Origin: Merluccius polli
Taxonomy: Eukaryota; Chordata; Actinopteri; Gadiformes; Merlucciidae
DNA: 64,000 nt
Reading direction: 5' to 3'
NCBI GenBank assembly: GCA_030340625.1
Contig: JAOPHQ010005147.1
Span: 25,001-89,000, forward strand
Below are positions 1 to 18,427 of this stretch, one piece after another (the stretch's first letter is position 1; each line of letters starts with the position of its first letter). Under the pieces are notes generated by a model. That model made no database searches. It worked only from the letters and a program-made list of their open reading frames with translations, and was not told the origin of the DNA. The translations under genes were made by a program, and so were the position numbers.

Positions 1-127
1 GAAAACATGCTATATTGTCACAAATATTGTTATCGATATTTTAAATTACCTATATCAGGATAGAAGATTTTGGCCGTATCGCCCAGCGCTATCTCACATG
101 AGAAACGCTGTGGCAGTTTCAAACAAC

Positions 128-182
128 AACCGACAAAAAAGGTTGTCGACCATATTTTGGTCGACAACCTTTTTTGTCGGTT
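128..182. repeat. Perfect 25-bp inverted repeat (hairpin) with a 5-nt loop
   Basis: The arms at 128-152 and 158-182 are exact reverse complements around a 5-base loop. The feature lies in the cngb1 intron before the first visible exon. Immediately upstream (about 95-123) is a short piece matching the MITE at 2,651-2,984, so the hairpin may belong to a mobile-element remnant. No gene is visible in 1-374. Confidence 0.85.
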
Positions 183-374
183 CTTGTTTTTCAAAAAGTC
201 ATATTATGAGATTTTGAAAAATGCTGAGCAACCATATGGAGGAGGAATTACGTCTGTACCAGAAAGCTACCATTTAAATGCAGCTATAGCGCGCTGTAAA
301 CGCATGCTAAACCGCTATAACGCTAGCTAACACGTCGTTAGCTGAGCCTGGGCCTGTGTCTATATGGTCCCCAG

Positions 375-3300
375 ATGCGAGACGTTGTGGGTGCGGCCAC
401 ATCGGGACAGACCCACTACCGAGCCTGCATGGACAACACCATTAAATACATGGCCTCCTACCGGATCCCCAAGGACGTCCAGAACCGCGTCAAGACCTGG
501 TACAACTACACCTGGGCATCGCAAGGCATGCTGGGTAAGTGGTCTGTTCCCAAGTGTTTACCAAATAGGCAACAAGGTAATAGGAGACATCCTAACAAAT
601 GAGACACACATAAAGGTTGCATCTCATTAGTTAGGACACTTTCCTGGGAGCCAAACCCTTGGAACCGACTTGGGGGGCATCCTACATTTTGTACATGTGG
701 GATTCGGGTGAAGTGATCGGTTGGTTGTGTTTTCTACAGATGAACAGGAACTGCTGACTCAGCTCCCGGACAAAATGCGTCTGGACATCGCCGTGGACGT
801 CAACTACTCCATTGTCAGCAAGGTCCCTCTGTTCCAGGTAGAGCCCACCGGACACAGTCCAACATCCAACAAGGGTGCATTGCAGAAAATGCTAACATGT
901 TAGCTGGCTCGTTATTGCATGTTATACAGCATAACTGTGTGCGGGGAAAATGTTGTTGATGTGTTGTTGATGTGTTTCTCTTCTCGCCAGGGATGTGATC
1001 GGCAGATGATCTTCGACATGTTGAAAAGCCTGCGCTCGGTGGTTTACCTGCCCGGGGACTACGTCTGTAAGAAGGTACGTCTGCCTGCGTCGGTTCGCTT
1101 GGTGTTACAGTTTACTTCAGTTGGGCGTTTTTTGCTCTTTGAAACACAACATGGTCCACCGTGAATGGTGTGACAGTGTGACCAGTGTGCTATCCCCCCG
1201 CACACACACTCACCATGTGAAATAGCATTCATCAATTCATTGTTAATGAATTATTATGATCTTATCTGATCTTTGCGTCCATCAGGGGGAGGTGGGTCGG
1301 GAGATGTACATCATCAAGGCGGGGGAGGTGCAGGTGGTGGGCGGTCCAGACGGGAAGACCGTCTTCGTCACGCTCAGAGCGGGATCCGTCTTCGGGGAGA
1401 TAAGGTGAGACTGGTCCCAGAGACAGTGGGGCGGTGCTGTGTGTCAAAACAAACACACCCTTCCTCAGTCTTTAGTTACTGACAAATGCTGCACCTGTAT
1501 GCACACCAACCACGCCTAGTTCCTGTATGTCTTATCGAGTGGGAAATTAAGTCTGGTGGCGTAACTGTTGACACAAGATAATGTGTCGTGCTGGCTGGTT
1601 TTTATGTTTTTATTAGTTTGAAGGTCGTCTTATCTCTCTCTTTACCTGCTTCCCGCTAATGGGTTGGGTTTCAGGTTTTGCCCAGATTTCTTTTGTTTCC
1701 ACACATCAAAAGGTTGTCCCTGTTTGTTTGGAAATACATAAACAGTGTCCTCTTGTGGAGAAATAAGGCATGCAGGACGGCTTGGAACATGCTCCTGGAA
1801 ATAGACCGTGGAAAACAAAATGGGGAGAAAAGGGAGCAAAAAGTCTGCTGATTATGCAGATGAACAGCCAGATTCACTTGAAGTGGTGTAAAAAGCAGGA
1901 GGGGGATGAAACAACTGAATGTTTGTTATTTTTATAATTACACTTTCACCCGTATTTTTGCATTATTCATTTTTTTCATCCGATGTTTTTCATCCGTTTT
2001 TTTAATTAAATTATATTCAAAATTACACAGATAAGAAAAAAATGTATATACAAATACAAACCAAAAACTATGAGCCTAGATAACATGAGGACAGAGGACC
2101 ATCAGACAGGAACTCACGCGTCTTTAACACCCATCGGGTGCTGTACAGTCTTCTGGCAGTAGGGGGCGGTAACAGGCGCACGGCCAACGTGATCGCCCAC
2201 GGCTTCGCTAACCTCTTCATCCTGGACAAGAAGGACCTGAACGAGATCCTGGTCCACTACCCCGAGTCCCAGAAGCTGCTCCGCAAGAAGGCCAGGTGAG
2301 AGAACAGACAAACTTCAGTTAAAGGAACAATCTCGAAGAGTTTTACGTGAATGTGGTAACTTTCCCTCAAATGACATTACTTACAGTGACGTTTTAATTT
2401 TAGATATGCATTTCATTAAGGAGCAGGTAGGGGTTAGGCATCTCGCTCTAGGATGCCTAGACCAATCCAGAACTTTTTTGCGGGGAGTCAAGCGTTAGGG
2501 TTAGGTAACCCCAGTAGGATTAGGATAAGTCTTTGTTTAACAATCAAATCATCAATTAAAATGTTTACAATATGCAAAGAACAAAACTTTGTGTGATTGA
2601 GTAAATATTTATGTCTGTGCTGAATATTAAGAGAGTTATAACAGGTAATAGGGCTTGTACATCACAACGTCACAACACAATGACCACCTCCATTTTGGAA
2701 GCAGGAGCATTGTAATGTTAGTTATTGTGTTGGTAGTCATGTTTGTTTGGTCATTGTTTAGTAATTAATCATGAAATGATTTGTCATTATGGGGAGACAT
2801 TGTTGTGTTTGAAACTGCCACAGCGTTTCTCATGACATGACATGGCAAAACAAAGTTTTCATGAGCCTCGGTTACGGTATATTTACGTTGGTTTAGGGTT
2901 TTAAAGTACTACGACTCTTGAAACCTGTCAATATGGCGAGTAGTATCACCCAAAAAATATCCCATGATGCATTCTGACAAGCCCTATACCGCTGTCTCCA
3001 CTCACAGGAAGATGCTGAACAACGGTAAGAAGCCCGTTCCCAAACCAGAGACCCCAGCCCCGGGCCCCCCTCCCAGGGCAGAGACCCCCAAGCTGCTGCG
3101 AGCGGCACTGGAGATGGCGGAGAAGGCGTCGGGACTGAAAGGAGCCCTGGCGAAGGTCAAGGAGAAGGCCAACTACAAGTCCAGCGTCTCCCTACAGGTC
3201 TGCTGCTCAGATCTCACGCCTCGTATCAACTAACTACTCTTGTTTCATTGTGCCCAAACTGCCCGTATACGCGCAGAGCACACATAGGCCACTGTATGTA

Positions 3301-4549
3301 ATATTGTTGTATTGATTATATTATAAATATCATACATACGCATGCACACGTACATTGGCGCTGTCGCTACGCATTAGTAGCGTGTGTGCGCATCAGAGAG
3401 AGCGCCGTGTCAGAGAGAGCTTAAAGTAATAGTCGTGTCGGCCTCGGGTCGGGCTGAAAAATTACAGACTGTCAGGCTGGGGCTTGAACGCCACGCATAT
3501 TCCTGATGCTACTCTCTCTGTTGTCTTTAGAAACTACTTTAGAAACAATTTCCATTTGCGCAAATGTAAACACTACACACACACAAACACACACACTCAC
3601 ACACACACAAACACACATACAAATAAGATGCATGCAAACAAAAGAACATGCAAACAACTAGGCCAGTCATGTGTGATCAGGTTGAGAGAGACAACATCCC
3701 CCCCCCCCCCCCCCAACCCCAGAGTCTGACAGCTCAGCCTACTTAAAGGCTTAGGCTTACTGTTTATCCTGCCAATCACCTCACACCCTGTATACATGAA
3801 CATGTATACGGGGATGTGTATGTGTATGGATGCATATGTATGTATATCAAACTACAGTTAACATTCAGTAACAGAAGTCACAACAAAAGTCTATTACATT
3901 AGATTAGATTAGATACAATTGTATCCCCAAGAGGGAAACTGGGTTGGTCACCCATGCACACAATCACACAACCTCACAGAGCACTCAACAAATAAAGCTT
4001 AAAACACTGTGATAAGACGCAGGTTGTGGTTGGCAGGTGGTGCCATGTTTTATTAAACACTTCTATCAACTTCTCTCCTTTTCTTCTTCTTCTTCTTCTT
4101 CTTCTTCTTCTTCTTCTTCTTCTTCTTCTTCTTCTTCTTCTTCTCCTTTCCACCTCTCCACTGTTCAGCCATCCATCTCCTCAATGGCGGCCACGCCGTC
4201 GCCGGTCTCTGTCACCGGGGGCAACCGTGATTCGGCCACGCCCTCTTCCACCAGCTCTGTCGTCCGCGCCGACAACCCTCTGGCGATGCGCTCCGCATCC
4301 CGTTGTCATGCCGACAGAGCCCAGTCCCCAGCAGCCACAGACCGAGGACAAGATTTGGGGAAGGGGGAGAAGGGGGAGAAGGGGGAGGGGAAAGAGGGAG
4401 GAGGGAAGGAGGAGAAGGTAAAAGAGGGAGGGAGGAAGGAGGAGGAGAGGAAAGAGGGAGGGAGGGGGAAGGGGGAGGAGGGGAAGGAGGGAGGAAGGAA
4501 GGCAGAGGAGGGGAAAGAGGGAGGGAAGAGGAAGGAGAAGAGGAAGTAG
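375..4549 (+). CDS. cngb1: Cyclic nucleotide-gated channel beta-1 subunit, C-terminal seven exons
   Basis: This is the 3' part of the beta subunit of the cGMP-gated cation channel of rod photoreceptors; the 5' part lies before the window. Coding exons are 375-534, 740-837, 991-1074, 1286-1404, 2149-2295, 3008-3197 and 4169-4549, each with AG/GT borders and matching phases, giving 393 codons including the TAG stop. The first exon starts MRDVVGAATSGQ, the C-linker after S6. The cyclic-nucleotide-binding domain follows (GCDRQMIFDML, GEVGREMYIIKAGEVQ, GSVFGEI, then LLAVGGGNRRTANV with the phosphate-contacting Arg-Thr, and NLFILDKKDLNEIL). The last exon is not conserved: a Ser/Thr-rich start, then a Lys/Glu/Gly tail encoded by an almost pure purine tract. 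The beta-1 assignment over beta-3 rests on near-identity to remembered vertebrate CNGB1 sequence. Which teleost paralogue this is cannot be told. Confidence 0.92.
2651..2984. mobile_element. 334-bp MITE with TA target duplication, in a cngb1 intron
   Basis: The left end GGGCTTGTACATCA and the right end (reverse complement GGGCTTGTCAGAATGC) form imperfect terminal inverted repeats flanked by TA (2649-2650 and 2985-2986), as in Tc1/mariner-type MITEs. There is no coding capacity. Related copies occur inverted at about 13,031-13,275 and as a scrap at 95-123. The element ends about 23 bp before the exon at 3,008. Confidence 0.7.
3240..4078. other. Last cngb1 intron: low-complexity tracts and a LINE-tail-like piece
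   Basis: The intron holds a CA-rich tract (about 3575-3630), a C homopolymer (about 3700-3714) and a segment at about 3897-3985 that begins with TTAGATTAGATACAATTGTA. That segment resembles the 3' ends of common fish LINE/SINE families. No gene is seen in it. Confidence 0.5.
4079..4144 (+). repeat. (TTC)n microsatellite directly upstream of the last cngb1 acceptor
   Basis: About 21 TTC/CTT triplets end some 25 bases before the acceptor at 4168. In the sense strand the tract is all pyrimidine, so it forms or extends the polypyrimidine tract of the last intron. Confidence 0.9.
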
Positions 4550-4579
4550 AGAAGACGTGAAGGAAGGAGAGCTGATAAA

Positions 4580-4780
4580 AGTGGGGCAGCATAGTGTAAA
4601 GGCCGGGGTGTTCGACTCCCAGCTAAAAGGTCGCGGGTTCGATCCCCAAAGGCACAGTCTACCCGAAGGCATCCTTGAGCAAGATGTCTGACCCCTAACC
4701 ATGCTCCTTAATAACCTGAATGTGTAACTGTCACGCTTTGCATAAAAGCATCTGGTTAATGAAAGCAATATGCTAATGGT
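4580..4780 (+). mobile_element. tRNA-derived SINE in the cngb1 3' UTR
   Basis: An A-box-like start (GGGGCAGCATAGTGTAAAGG) and a clear B box (GGTCGCGGGTTCGATCCCC, about 4630-4648) are followed by a SINE body with CATCCTTGAGCAAGATG and a tail near GCATAAAAGCATCTGG. It is not a functional tRNA: no cloverleaf can be closed. It lies downstream of the cngb1 stop in the sense direction. Confidence 0.75.
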
Positions 4781-5791
4781 AATATGTTACAATTTTTAGT
4801 TGCTTGCATAATTCTACAATGACATCATCTGTTGATGAGGTCACTCAGGAAAAAGCTGCGTGTTGGTGTTGTGTGTGTGTGTGTGTGTGTGTTTGTGTGT
4901 GTGCGCGTGTGTGTGGACACGATGTTTTTGGTTGTCCTATTGCCTTGTGTAGTGATCTTAACCGGTTTCATTGGTTATCTTTTGTGCTGCTGCAAAGATA
5001 AACCTCTTAACTTTTGCTGTTGTTGTGTGTTAAATGTTTACAGAATGATTTTGTGAACCTGAAGATATAAGTTGCCTTCCTTGTGTAAATATTTGTTTTC
5101 GTCGTTTTGCTGAGTGGAAGTGTGTTTTTAGTTATTTATGCACATTCAAATTTGACAATCTCAAGATTATTATTATTACATGTAATTATTCCAGTTTTCA
5201 GTTTTGTAAGATTTGCATATTTATGCATTGTATTTATGTATATTGCTTGCAGCTACATACGTTTAACCACAAGAAACCCTGTTTTAGAAAAAAATGAAAT
5301 GTATACAGCTCATGTTTTGAAACCATATAGAGGATTTGTTACATAGTAAATATAATCTGTATAATAAAAATGTGGTAATGATATTGTAATTGTATAATAA
5401 TGTAAATATACTTGTATTTGATGTTAAATAGCATTTGTTCACTTTGGAAGCCCTTAAATGTAAATGTATTGTAAAATTAGAGATGCACATGTTTACGTTT
5501 TAAAGTTATTTGTATTTACATTAAGAATTGTTGTATAGTTCATATTATGCATTATGACATTACTACAAACCAGCTGAACAAACTGCCAGACATCTGTTGA
5601 TGCTGTATGTAGATGTTGCATTTTCTGTGTTCATTTAAGTGTGACAGTGAGACATATATAAACATTGATCAACATGATATTCACTGTATATATCCAGATA
5701 CAATACAAACTGTTTAAAACAGTGCCTCAGGCACTGCTGCGTACCATCATACAAATATCTCTGTACTTTTGTTTGTTGTTAATTTTGTACA

Positions 5792-5797
5792 AATAAA
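5792..5797 (+). promoter_or_regulatory. Likely cngb1 polyadenylation signal AATAAA
   Basis: A canonical AATAAA lies about 1.24 kb after the cngb1 stop at the end of an AT-rich stretch without other genes, consistent with a long 3' UTR at about 4550-5815. No transcript evidence is available. Confidence 0.5.
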
Positions 5798-5899
5798 GAT
5801 TATTTACAATGTAAATTATGTTTATTTATTTACACTTTGTAAATAATAATTTACTCTTTGAGTTACTAAGGTGTGGGAATGAGATAATTAAATTGTGGC

Positions 5900-6600
5900 C
5901 ACGTCTTAAAGCTGCTCTAGGTAACTTTTTTATGGCCAAATATGCCAAAGTCGTCCCCTTACTCTGTTGGATATGAGCAACGGCATATCTCTGCTTTTAG
6001 CTTTGGAGGGGATGATGCCTAGGCTCGCGAGACCAGCCTGATCTCGCAAGCTCCATGATATTCCACTCACAGTTCAGTCTGGTATTGCACGACAGAGAAA
6101 ATTTGGAGCCAATCAGAAAATGATCGTCCAATCAGCGTTGGTTTTGAGGCGGGTTCAAGTGTGACGCAATGAGGAGCGACTCTTCAGTCTTAACAACATG
6201 GCGGCTTCCGCGGATGTGACCGAGATGCGCGCAGCTCTCGAGCAAGTTGTTGCAGAATTATAGTGTATTCGTTCTCTAAAAGATGAGCAAAAAGCACTGG
6301 AGGCTTTTCTCGGAGGAAAAGATGCTTTTGCCCTTCTCCCGACTTGTTTATTTGATGAGCTTGCCTCGACGCTCTGTTATCACGTCATACGCTTCGTTGA
6401 TCTGATTGGTTGATTTGGCCCGTCAATCACCAACATAGGCAGATGGTTTATCCAATCAGCAACCAGTATTTTCGCCCCCTCCCAAAGGCTCTCCAACGGA
6501 ACGATTCCAGATGGAAATGCTGAGCCAACGCGAATCATTCCATCTGGCGGAGTCAGGTTAGATGATGCCTGCACGAGACAAGATGTGCACAAGGAATTTT
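5900..6600 (+). mobile_element. Repeat carrying a broken RecQ-type helicase fragment
   Basis: An ATG at 6198 opens MAASADVTEMRAALEQVV, followed by an in-frame TAG. The same frame then reads IRSLKDEQKALEAFLGGKDA and FALLPT. This matches the start of RecQ-like helicase reading frames that are scattered in fish genomes, but the sequence leaves the family exactly where the Walker A residues (GxGKS) should follow. The surrounding sequence looks like non-autonomous mobile DNA. The ends and any target duplication are not clear. Dead as a gene. Confidence 0.45.
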
Positions 6601-6603
6601 AGC

Positions 6604-7125
6604 ATAAAGTTTAGTTTTAGGGTTAGTGTTTCCTTTTAGGGTTAGGGTTTCCAATGAGGCTGAGGGTTGCCTATTAGGGTTAGGGTTTAGGGTTAGAGTT
6701 TCCTATTAGGGTTAGGGTTTCCTATTGGGGTTATTAGGTTTAGGGTTAGGTTTAGGGTTTCCAATTATTGTTAGGGTTTCCTATTAGGTTTAGGTTTTCA
6801 TATTAGGGTTAGGTTTAGGGTTTCCTATTAGGGTTATAGTTTCCTATTAGGTTCAGGGTTTCTAATTAGGGTTAGGCTTTCATATTAGGGTTAGGGTTTC
6901 CAATTAGGGTTTCATATTATGGTTAGGGTTTCCAATTAGGTTTGGGTTTCCAATTAGGGTTTGGGTTTCATATTAGGGTTAGGGTTTCCATTAGGGTTAG
7001 GGTTTCATATTGGGGTTAGGGTTTCATATTAGCGTTAGGGTTTCCAATTGGGGTTAGGGTTTCATATTAGGGTTAGGGTTTCCAATTAGTGTGAGGGTTT
7101 GGGTTTTATATTAGGGTTAGGGTTT
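6604..7125 (+). repeat. Degenerate TTAGGG-rich minisatellite
   Basis: Dozens of TTAGGGTTAGGGTTTC-type units are separated by CCAATT, CATATT or CCTATT spacers. The variable spacing and frequent substitutions distinguish it from an interstitial telomere array. A shorter relative is at about 11,000-11,570 in fbxl9. Confidence 0.85.
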
Positions 7126-7397
7126 AGCTTGAATTAAAAATGAATGTTAATTAAATCTTAAATGTAATAATGCATGGCCACAAGCTCCAGAATCTGTTGT
7201 TTACTGACCACGCATGATGCATGGATCATTTAAAAAAAATTAATTTCATTTAATTTTAATCTTGGGATGAATTATAATGATGTCCTGTAATCTCTTGCGG
7301 ACAGTATCATCATTAGTAAAATACACTTAATTCGGCTTCTGAAAATGCACAGGTTAAAATTATAATAGTATTTATTATGGACATCAGAGAGAGATAA

Positions 7398-7690
7398 ATG
7401 CTATGATATGATACATGCAGCTCCATTACATTTTTAAAATCAAATGTAGAAATCTGAAGATTGGGGTTTAAACCAAACAAGTATATGGCTCCTGAAAATA
7501 ACCCGCCAAGTAACTAACAATAGAGAGTTAATCTTTCCTCCTCTTTTCTCATCTCCCCTCTCTTCTCATTTTCATCTCTCTTCTCTTTTCATCTCTCCTC
7601 CCTTCTCATCTCTCCTCTTCCCTCTTCTCTCATCTCTCCTCATCTCTCTACTCTCCTCCTCCTCCTCCTCCTCCTCCTCCTCCTCCTCCC
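7398..7690. repeat. Dispersed repeat with CT-rich tail, copy 1
   Basis: The segment from ATGATATGATACATGCAGCT through a CT-rich tail, ending in (CTC)n at about 7650-7689, matches 15,385-15,780 in the last fbxl9 intron at high identity and in the same orientation. Confidence 0.75.
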
Positions 7691-7966
7691 AGAGAGCTAA
7701 ACAATATGTTGACGTGAAAACATTGAAATAAAACAACATTTCCCACAACCCTCCGTGGTTTGCCAAATAGGGCTGCTGCGTTCAGAGCAAACGCGAGTCA
7801 CTGTAAATACCAACTTCCGACTTGTAAATCTGACATGTGCATATGTAGGCCTACCGGTGTCCACATTCAACACGCACGGACATTCAACTGGTTATTACAA
7901 CAAGGTATTTCGTCTCTTTTTTTTTTTTTTTTTTAAGGTCCGAATTAACCGACGAGATGGACAATA

Positions 7967-8373
7967 GAGCGTAACAGTGACCGCCCCTTTTTAACAGCTC
8001 CGGTGCCGGAAGTAAATTTCCCATGCATTTATCTCGTCCACTTTTCGTATAATCCTTATAAAATGAGTATTAAGCCTTGAACCAAGCCGATCGTTCGTTG
8101 TGGTAGTCGTGACCATATTATGTTTGATTCGGGCATAAAAAGAATTTGGAGAACGGAAGAAAAAAAACAAAAACGGATTTAGTTGACCGAGTGAGGAACT
8201 ACTCACCCCGAATCAAACATAATATGGTCACGACTACCATAACGAACGATTGGCTTGGTTCAAGTCTTAATACTCTTTTTATAAGGATTATACGAAAAGT
8301 GGACGAGATAAATGTATGGGAAATTTACTTCCGGCACCGGAGCTGTTAAAAAGGGGCGGTCACTGTTACGCTC
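7967..8373. mobile_element. Foldback MITE, 407 bp, TA target duplication
   Basis: The left arm 7967-8134 and right arm 8207-8373 are near-perfect inverted repeats of about 167 bp around a 72-bp centre. The element starts GAGCGTAACAGTGACCGCCC, ends with its complement, and is flanked by TA on both sides. No coding sequence. Nothing else is recognised between 7690 and 7966 apart from a T tract at 7917-7934. Confidence 0.85.
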
Positions 8374-8375
8374 TA

Positions 8376-9062
8376 TAGAAGTTAGTGTTAGCGTCGCCCT
8401 GGGTTCCCTTGACAACAAGCCAATGGGTTTTTCCCATTGGATTTGGGATTATTGCAGAAAAAACACAAATCTATAATACTCACATGTTTTGATAGATAAC
8501 CTTCACCAATGAACACTACTTTTATGATGTTTGAAGCAATCGCAATAATTGCAATCGCCAGACGTTTTTTTAAGACACGTAAAAGCTTCAAAATTCACGA
8601 GTGGGGTATTTACTGACGTGTTTTATGTCGTAGACCAACACGTGGCAACATCTCTTACGCTGGTGTTTAACCGCAGACCTTATTTCAGACATTTAACCAA
8701 AAACCCATTCAAAAAACCCACTGTCTTCGAGACGAGGGAACCGGAAGTGCCAACATGCTAACGGATTTCCGGGTTTGATTCCTGCGCCTCTCACGGATGG
8801 TCCCACGGGACATGAACGCAGCAGCAGTCAGCTGGTCTGCTGCTGCTGCTGCGTTATATGCGCTCCTCCATGCTGTAACTAATGTGTTTAATGTACACTA
8901 CGGCATTAAACTGGAAGACAGCCGGGGGGATACGAGTCAACACACATTTGGTTCAATACAAATGTGTGTGTGTGTTGTTGTTGTTTTTTAGCATTAGCCC
9001 CCTCTGTCGTTAGCCTCTGAGCTGTTTGCTGCCGCCCGGCTGAATGGTGGCTGGCGGTCAAC
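8376..9062 (+). other. Upstream region of fbxl9
   Basis: This stretch presumably contains the fbxl9 promoter and 5' UTR. I see no TATA box or other element I can defend. A CTG/CAG cluster lies around 8816-8852. Confidence 0.35.
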
Positions 9063-15958
<6,896 letters not shown>

Positions 15959-16189
15959 TTAGCTGGCTACTGTTCTGGTTTTTTTTTTTTTAAGGGTCTT
16001 TTGAGGGATTTTTTTTTAAAATCAAAATGTCAATTACATGTACATGGTCATTCCAGCATTAAACCAAAGTGTGTCTTTCTACGGGTTTGCCTGGTGACCC
16101 CTGCAAACAAACACTCAATTAAGAACATTATACATAATTTTAAATACCCTTAAAATCTAAGTACACTTAACGATAAACTACTGCTTTAG

Positions 16190-16700
16190 TACAGTTAGAC
16201 TTGTCCAAAGACCAGGAATTGAACATAGCACAGTTCTGCTGTGAGTCAGACACCAGCCACTATAGCTACCAAGTCAGTTCTGGGTTTGTATATTATTCTA
16301 ATTCATATATTTTGTATAATTTACGTTTATGAACAAATGTCGAGGCCAATACACCACAAATACTACTAGTACTTAATTTGTATTTTTTATTTAAGACACT
16401 GGAAAGCCCCAACAAATAAACATGTGTTGGCCACTGCAGGAGAAAGAGGTGACGATCTCAAGAAGACGAGCTCAGATGGGTGATTGGTCAGCTCTCGTTC
16501 CTCATGGGCAGAAGGTTCTGGGTTCAAGGCTGACAGCGACCAGTAATAAAACTAATGCTTATTTAATTACTGCATCGGAGTTGCATTGGGAGAGTCTATT
16601 GTCGGTAGTATAGTGGCTGGTGTACGCGCACACAAGCGGTTTTATTACTTTGGGTTCAAATTAACCAAAAATATTCCAACTCTGCAAAATAATCATTATC
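16190..16700. mobile_element. Two degenerate tRNA-derived SINE heads in opposite orientation
   Basis: On the - strand at about 16,195-16,290 the sequence reads TTGGTAGCTATAGTGGCTGG and later GTTCAATTCC (A- and B-box-like). On the + strand at about 16,600-16,680 it reads GTCGGTAGTATAGTGGCTGG and TTTGGGTTCAAAT. Both are too degenerate for a tRNA gene. 15,959-16,190 is presumably the fbxl9 3' UTR, with ATTAAA at 16,058 as a weak poly(A) candidate. I see nothing else up to 17,147. Confidence 0.5.
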
Positions 16701-17147
16701 GTTTTCCGTCATTAATGACGGAAAAAACGGATGAAGGGTTTCGCCAGTTTTGTCGGTAACGACAATGTTGGCTTGCCCTAAAACGTCTCTAGGCCTAAAT
16801 ATACATGTGATTATACTGTACATCCATCAGTTAAATGAAAGCTTGGTGGGTAAGGGCTGTCTTGTCTCCCACCACCAGGAGGGGTCAGTGTAACACAACG
16901 TTGGTCTAAACCGCCAGGTTGTCTGAAGAAGGTGGAAACGGTAGGGGGGAAAAGTACAGAAAAAAAACCTTAAAAGAGTGGTTGCGGATAATTATATAGT
17001 AGCCTATTTTCCTCTGCACCATAAGTCATTTTCAGAGCATGGGAGTTGTGGAGCATGAAGACGTGAATGGAGACTCCACTGTTGTGTGTGTAATATCCTC
17101 CCTCCACACACTGATGTAGGGGTGAATGGAGACTCCACTGTTGTGTG

Positions 17148-18238
17148 TGTTGTGACGTGTTGGAGGACATGTCTCCAGAGGACTGAGCTCAGTCCCCAGA
17201 GCCACCAGTGAGTCCAGGAAGAGCCAGCGGGAGGGACTGAAGACCGGGCCGACGTCAGGGGGCAGGAGACCATAGAGACCTGCTGGGATCCAAGGGGCTG
17301 GAAGGACATCCAGGTGTGCTGCTAGGAGAACCAACAGAGAGCTGAGCTCTGGAGAAACATCTGCTCAGCTTGGAGGATTTACACTGAACAAACGGGAAGG
17401 ATCATCCAACACACGACAACATCCAGTTGGACCCACCGACTGGTTTATTACCATTATGCTTTATGAACAAATACAACAACAATAGACCCTTACATGTACA
17501 CAATAAACACAAGGACTAAAATAATACAAGTAGCAGACATTACAAAACCAGTGTGCACATATCTTTAATAACTGATCATGTCCTGCTGCCGTGTTGTTGC
17601 CATCACAACACAAAGAATCAATATTCAGTTTAAAGTCCTTCACAACATGAACATCATTAGCTTCTCCCATAGACCGCATTTATGAATATAATATGAATCT
17701 GCTTTAAATCAGGTCCCATGTTAGGCTTATCAAAATAAAAACTGAGCTCAGATCTCTTCAGGATGAAAATGTCCAAAATATCAAACATATTGTAGTACAA
17801 ATTGTGTTATAGATTCAAAATCAATCAATACTAAAAATACATTTCAAAATAGAAATTCAATATTTGTGAAAGCTTCTTAGTTAACCCTATGGAAGATATT
17901 AAAAGTCATTTCCTTTAATGGTTGAAAATATATCAATAGATAAAGGCAAAGGTTGTAGCTTGCTCATGAATATTCATTTCTCTGATAGGCTGAGACGCGG
18001 CCACGCGGGGGTAATCAATACAATAGAGAACCGATCATCAACAATAGGTAATCAATACAATAATGAACCGATCATCAACAATAGGTAATCAATACAATAA
18101 TGAACCGATTATCAACAATAGGTAATCAATAGGCTACAATAATGAACCCATCATCAACAATAGGTAATCAATACAATACAGATCGATTCCCTATTCCTAC
18201 TTTGGATAGTTTTTGGCTGGTTTACAAAGCTTGCTGCT
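17148..18238 (+). mobile_element. LINE 3' portion/tail, copy A of a segmental duplication
   Basis: From TGTTGTGACGTGTTGGAGGA to TTTACAAAGCTT this matches 59,470-60,550 nearly base for base, including an internal minisatellite of AATCAATACAATAATGAACC units (about 18,008-18,180). Copy B is preceded by a recognisable LINE reading frame, so both are probably 3' ends of the same retroposon. The coding part is missing here. Confidence 0.7.
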
Positions 18239-18427
18239 CAGGGGTGGAGCCAGACTTTGTGTACATCCGGGGCTTAGCCCAAAGGGGGGTCTGGGGTTTT
18301 TCCCCCAGAAAATTTTGAATTTCTAAGATGCGATTTCCTGCATTCTAGTCCATTTTAGGGTGACCTGCTGGACATTGGCAAATCCTAAATCCCTTCTAAT
18401 TCATAGCCTACATTTTCAGTTGCAGAG

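Noticed and set aside
4600..4680. A tRNA gene
   Set aside because: A clear B box is present, but no cloverleaf or acceptor stem closes, and a SINE body follows.
4181..4768. A 195-codon minus-strand frame over the cngb1 last exon
   Set aside because: Mirror of the purine-rich coding tail and SINE; no conserved motif, while the plus strand has a supported exon.
6604..7125. Interstitial telomere or chromosome-fusion scar
   Set aside because: TTAGGG is interrupted by variable spacers and is never a clean hexamer run; it is a degenerate minisatellite.
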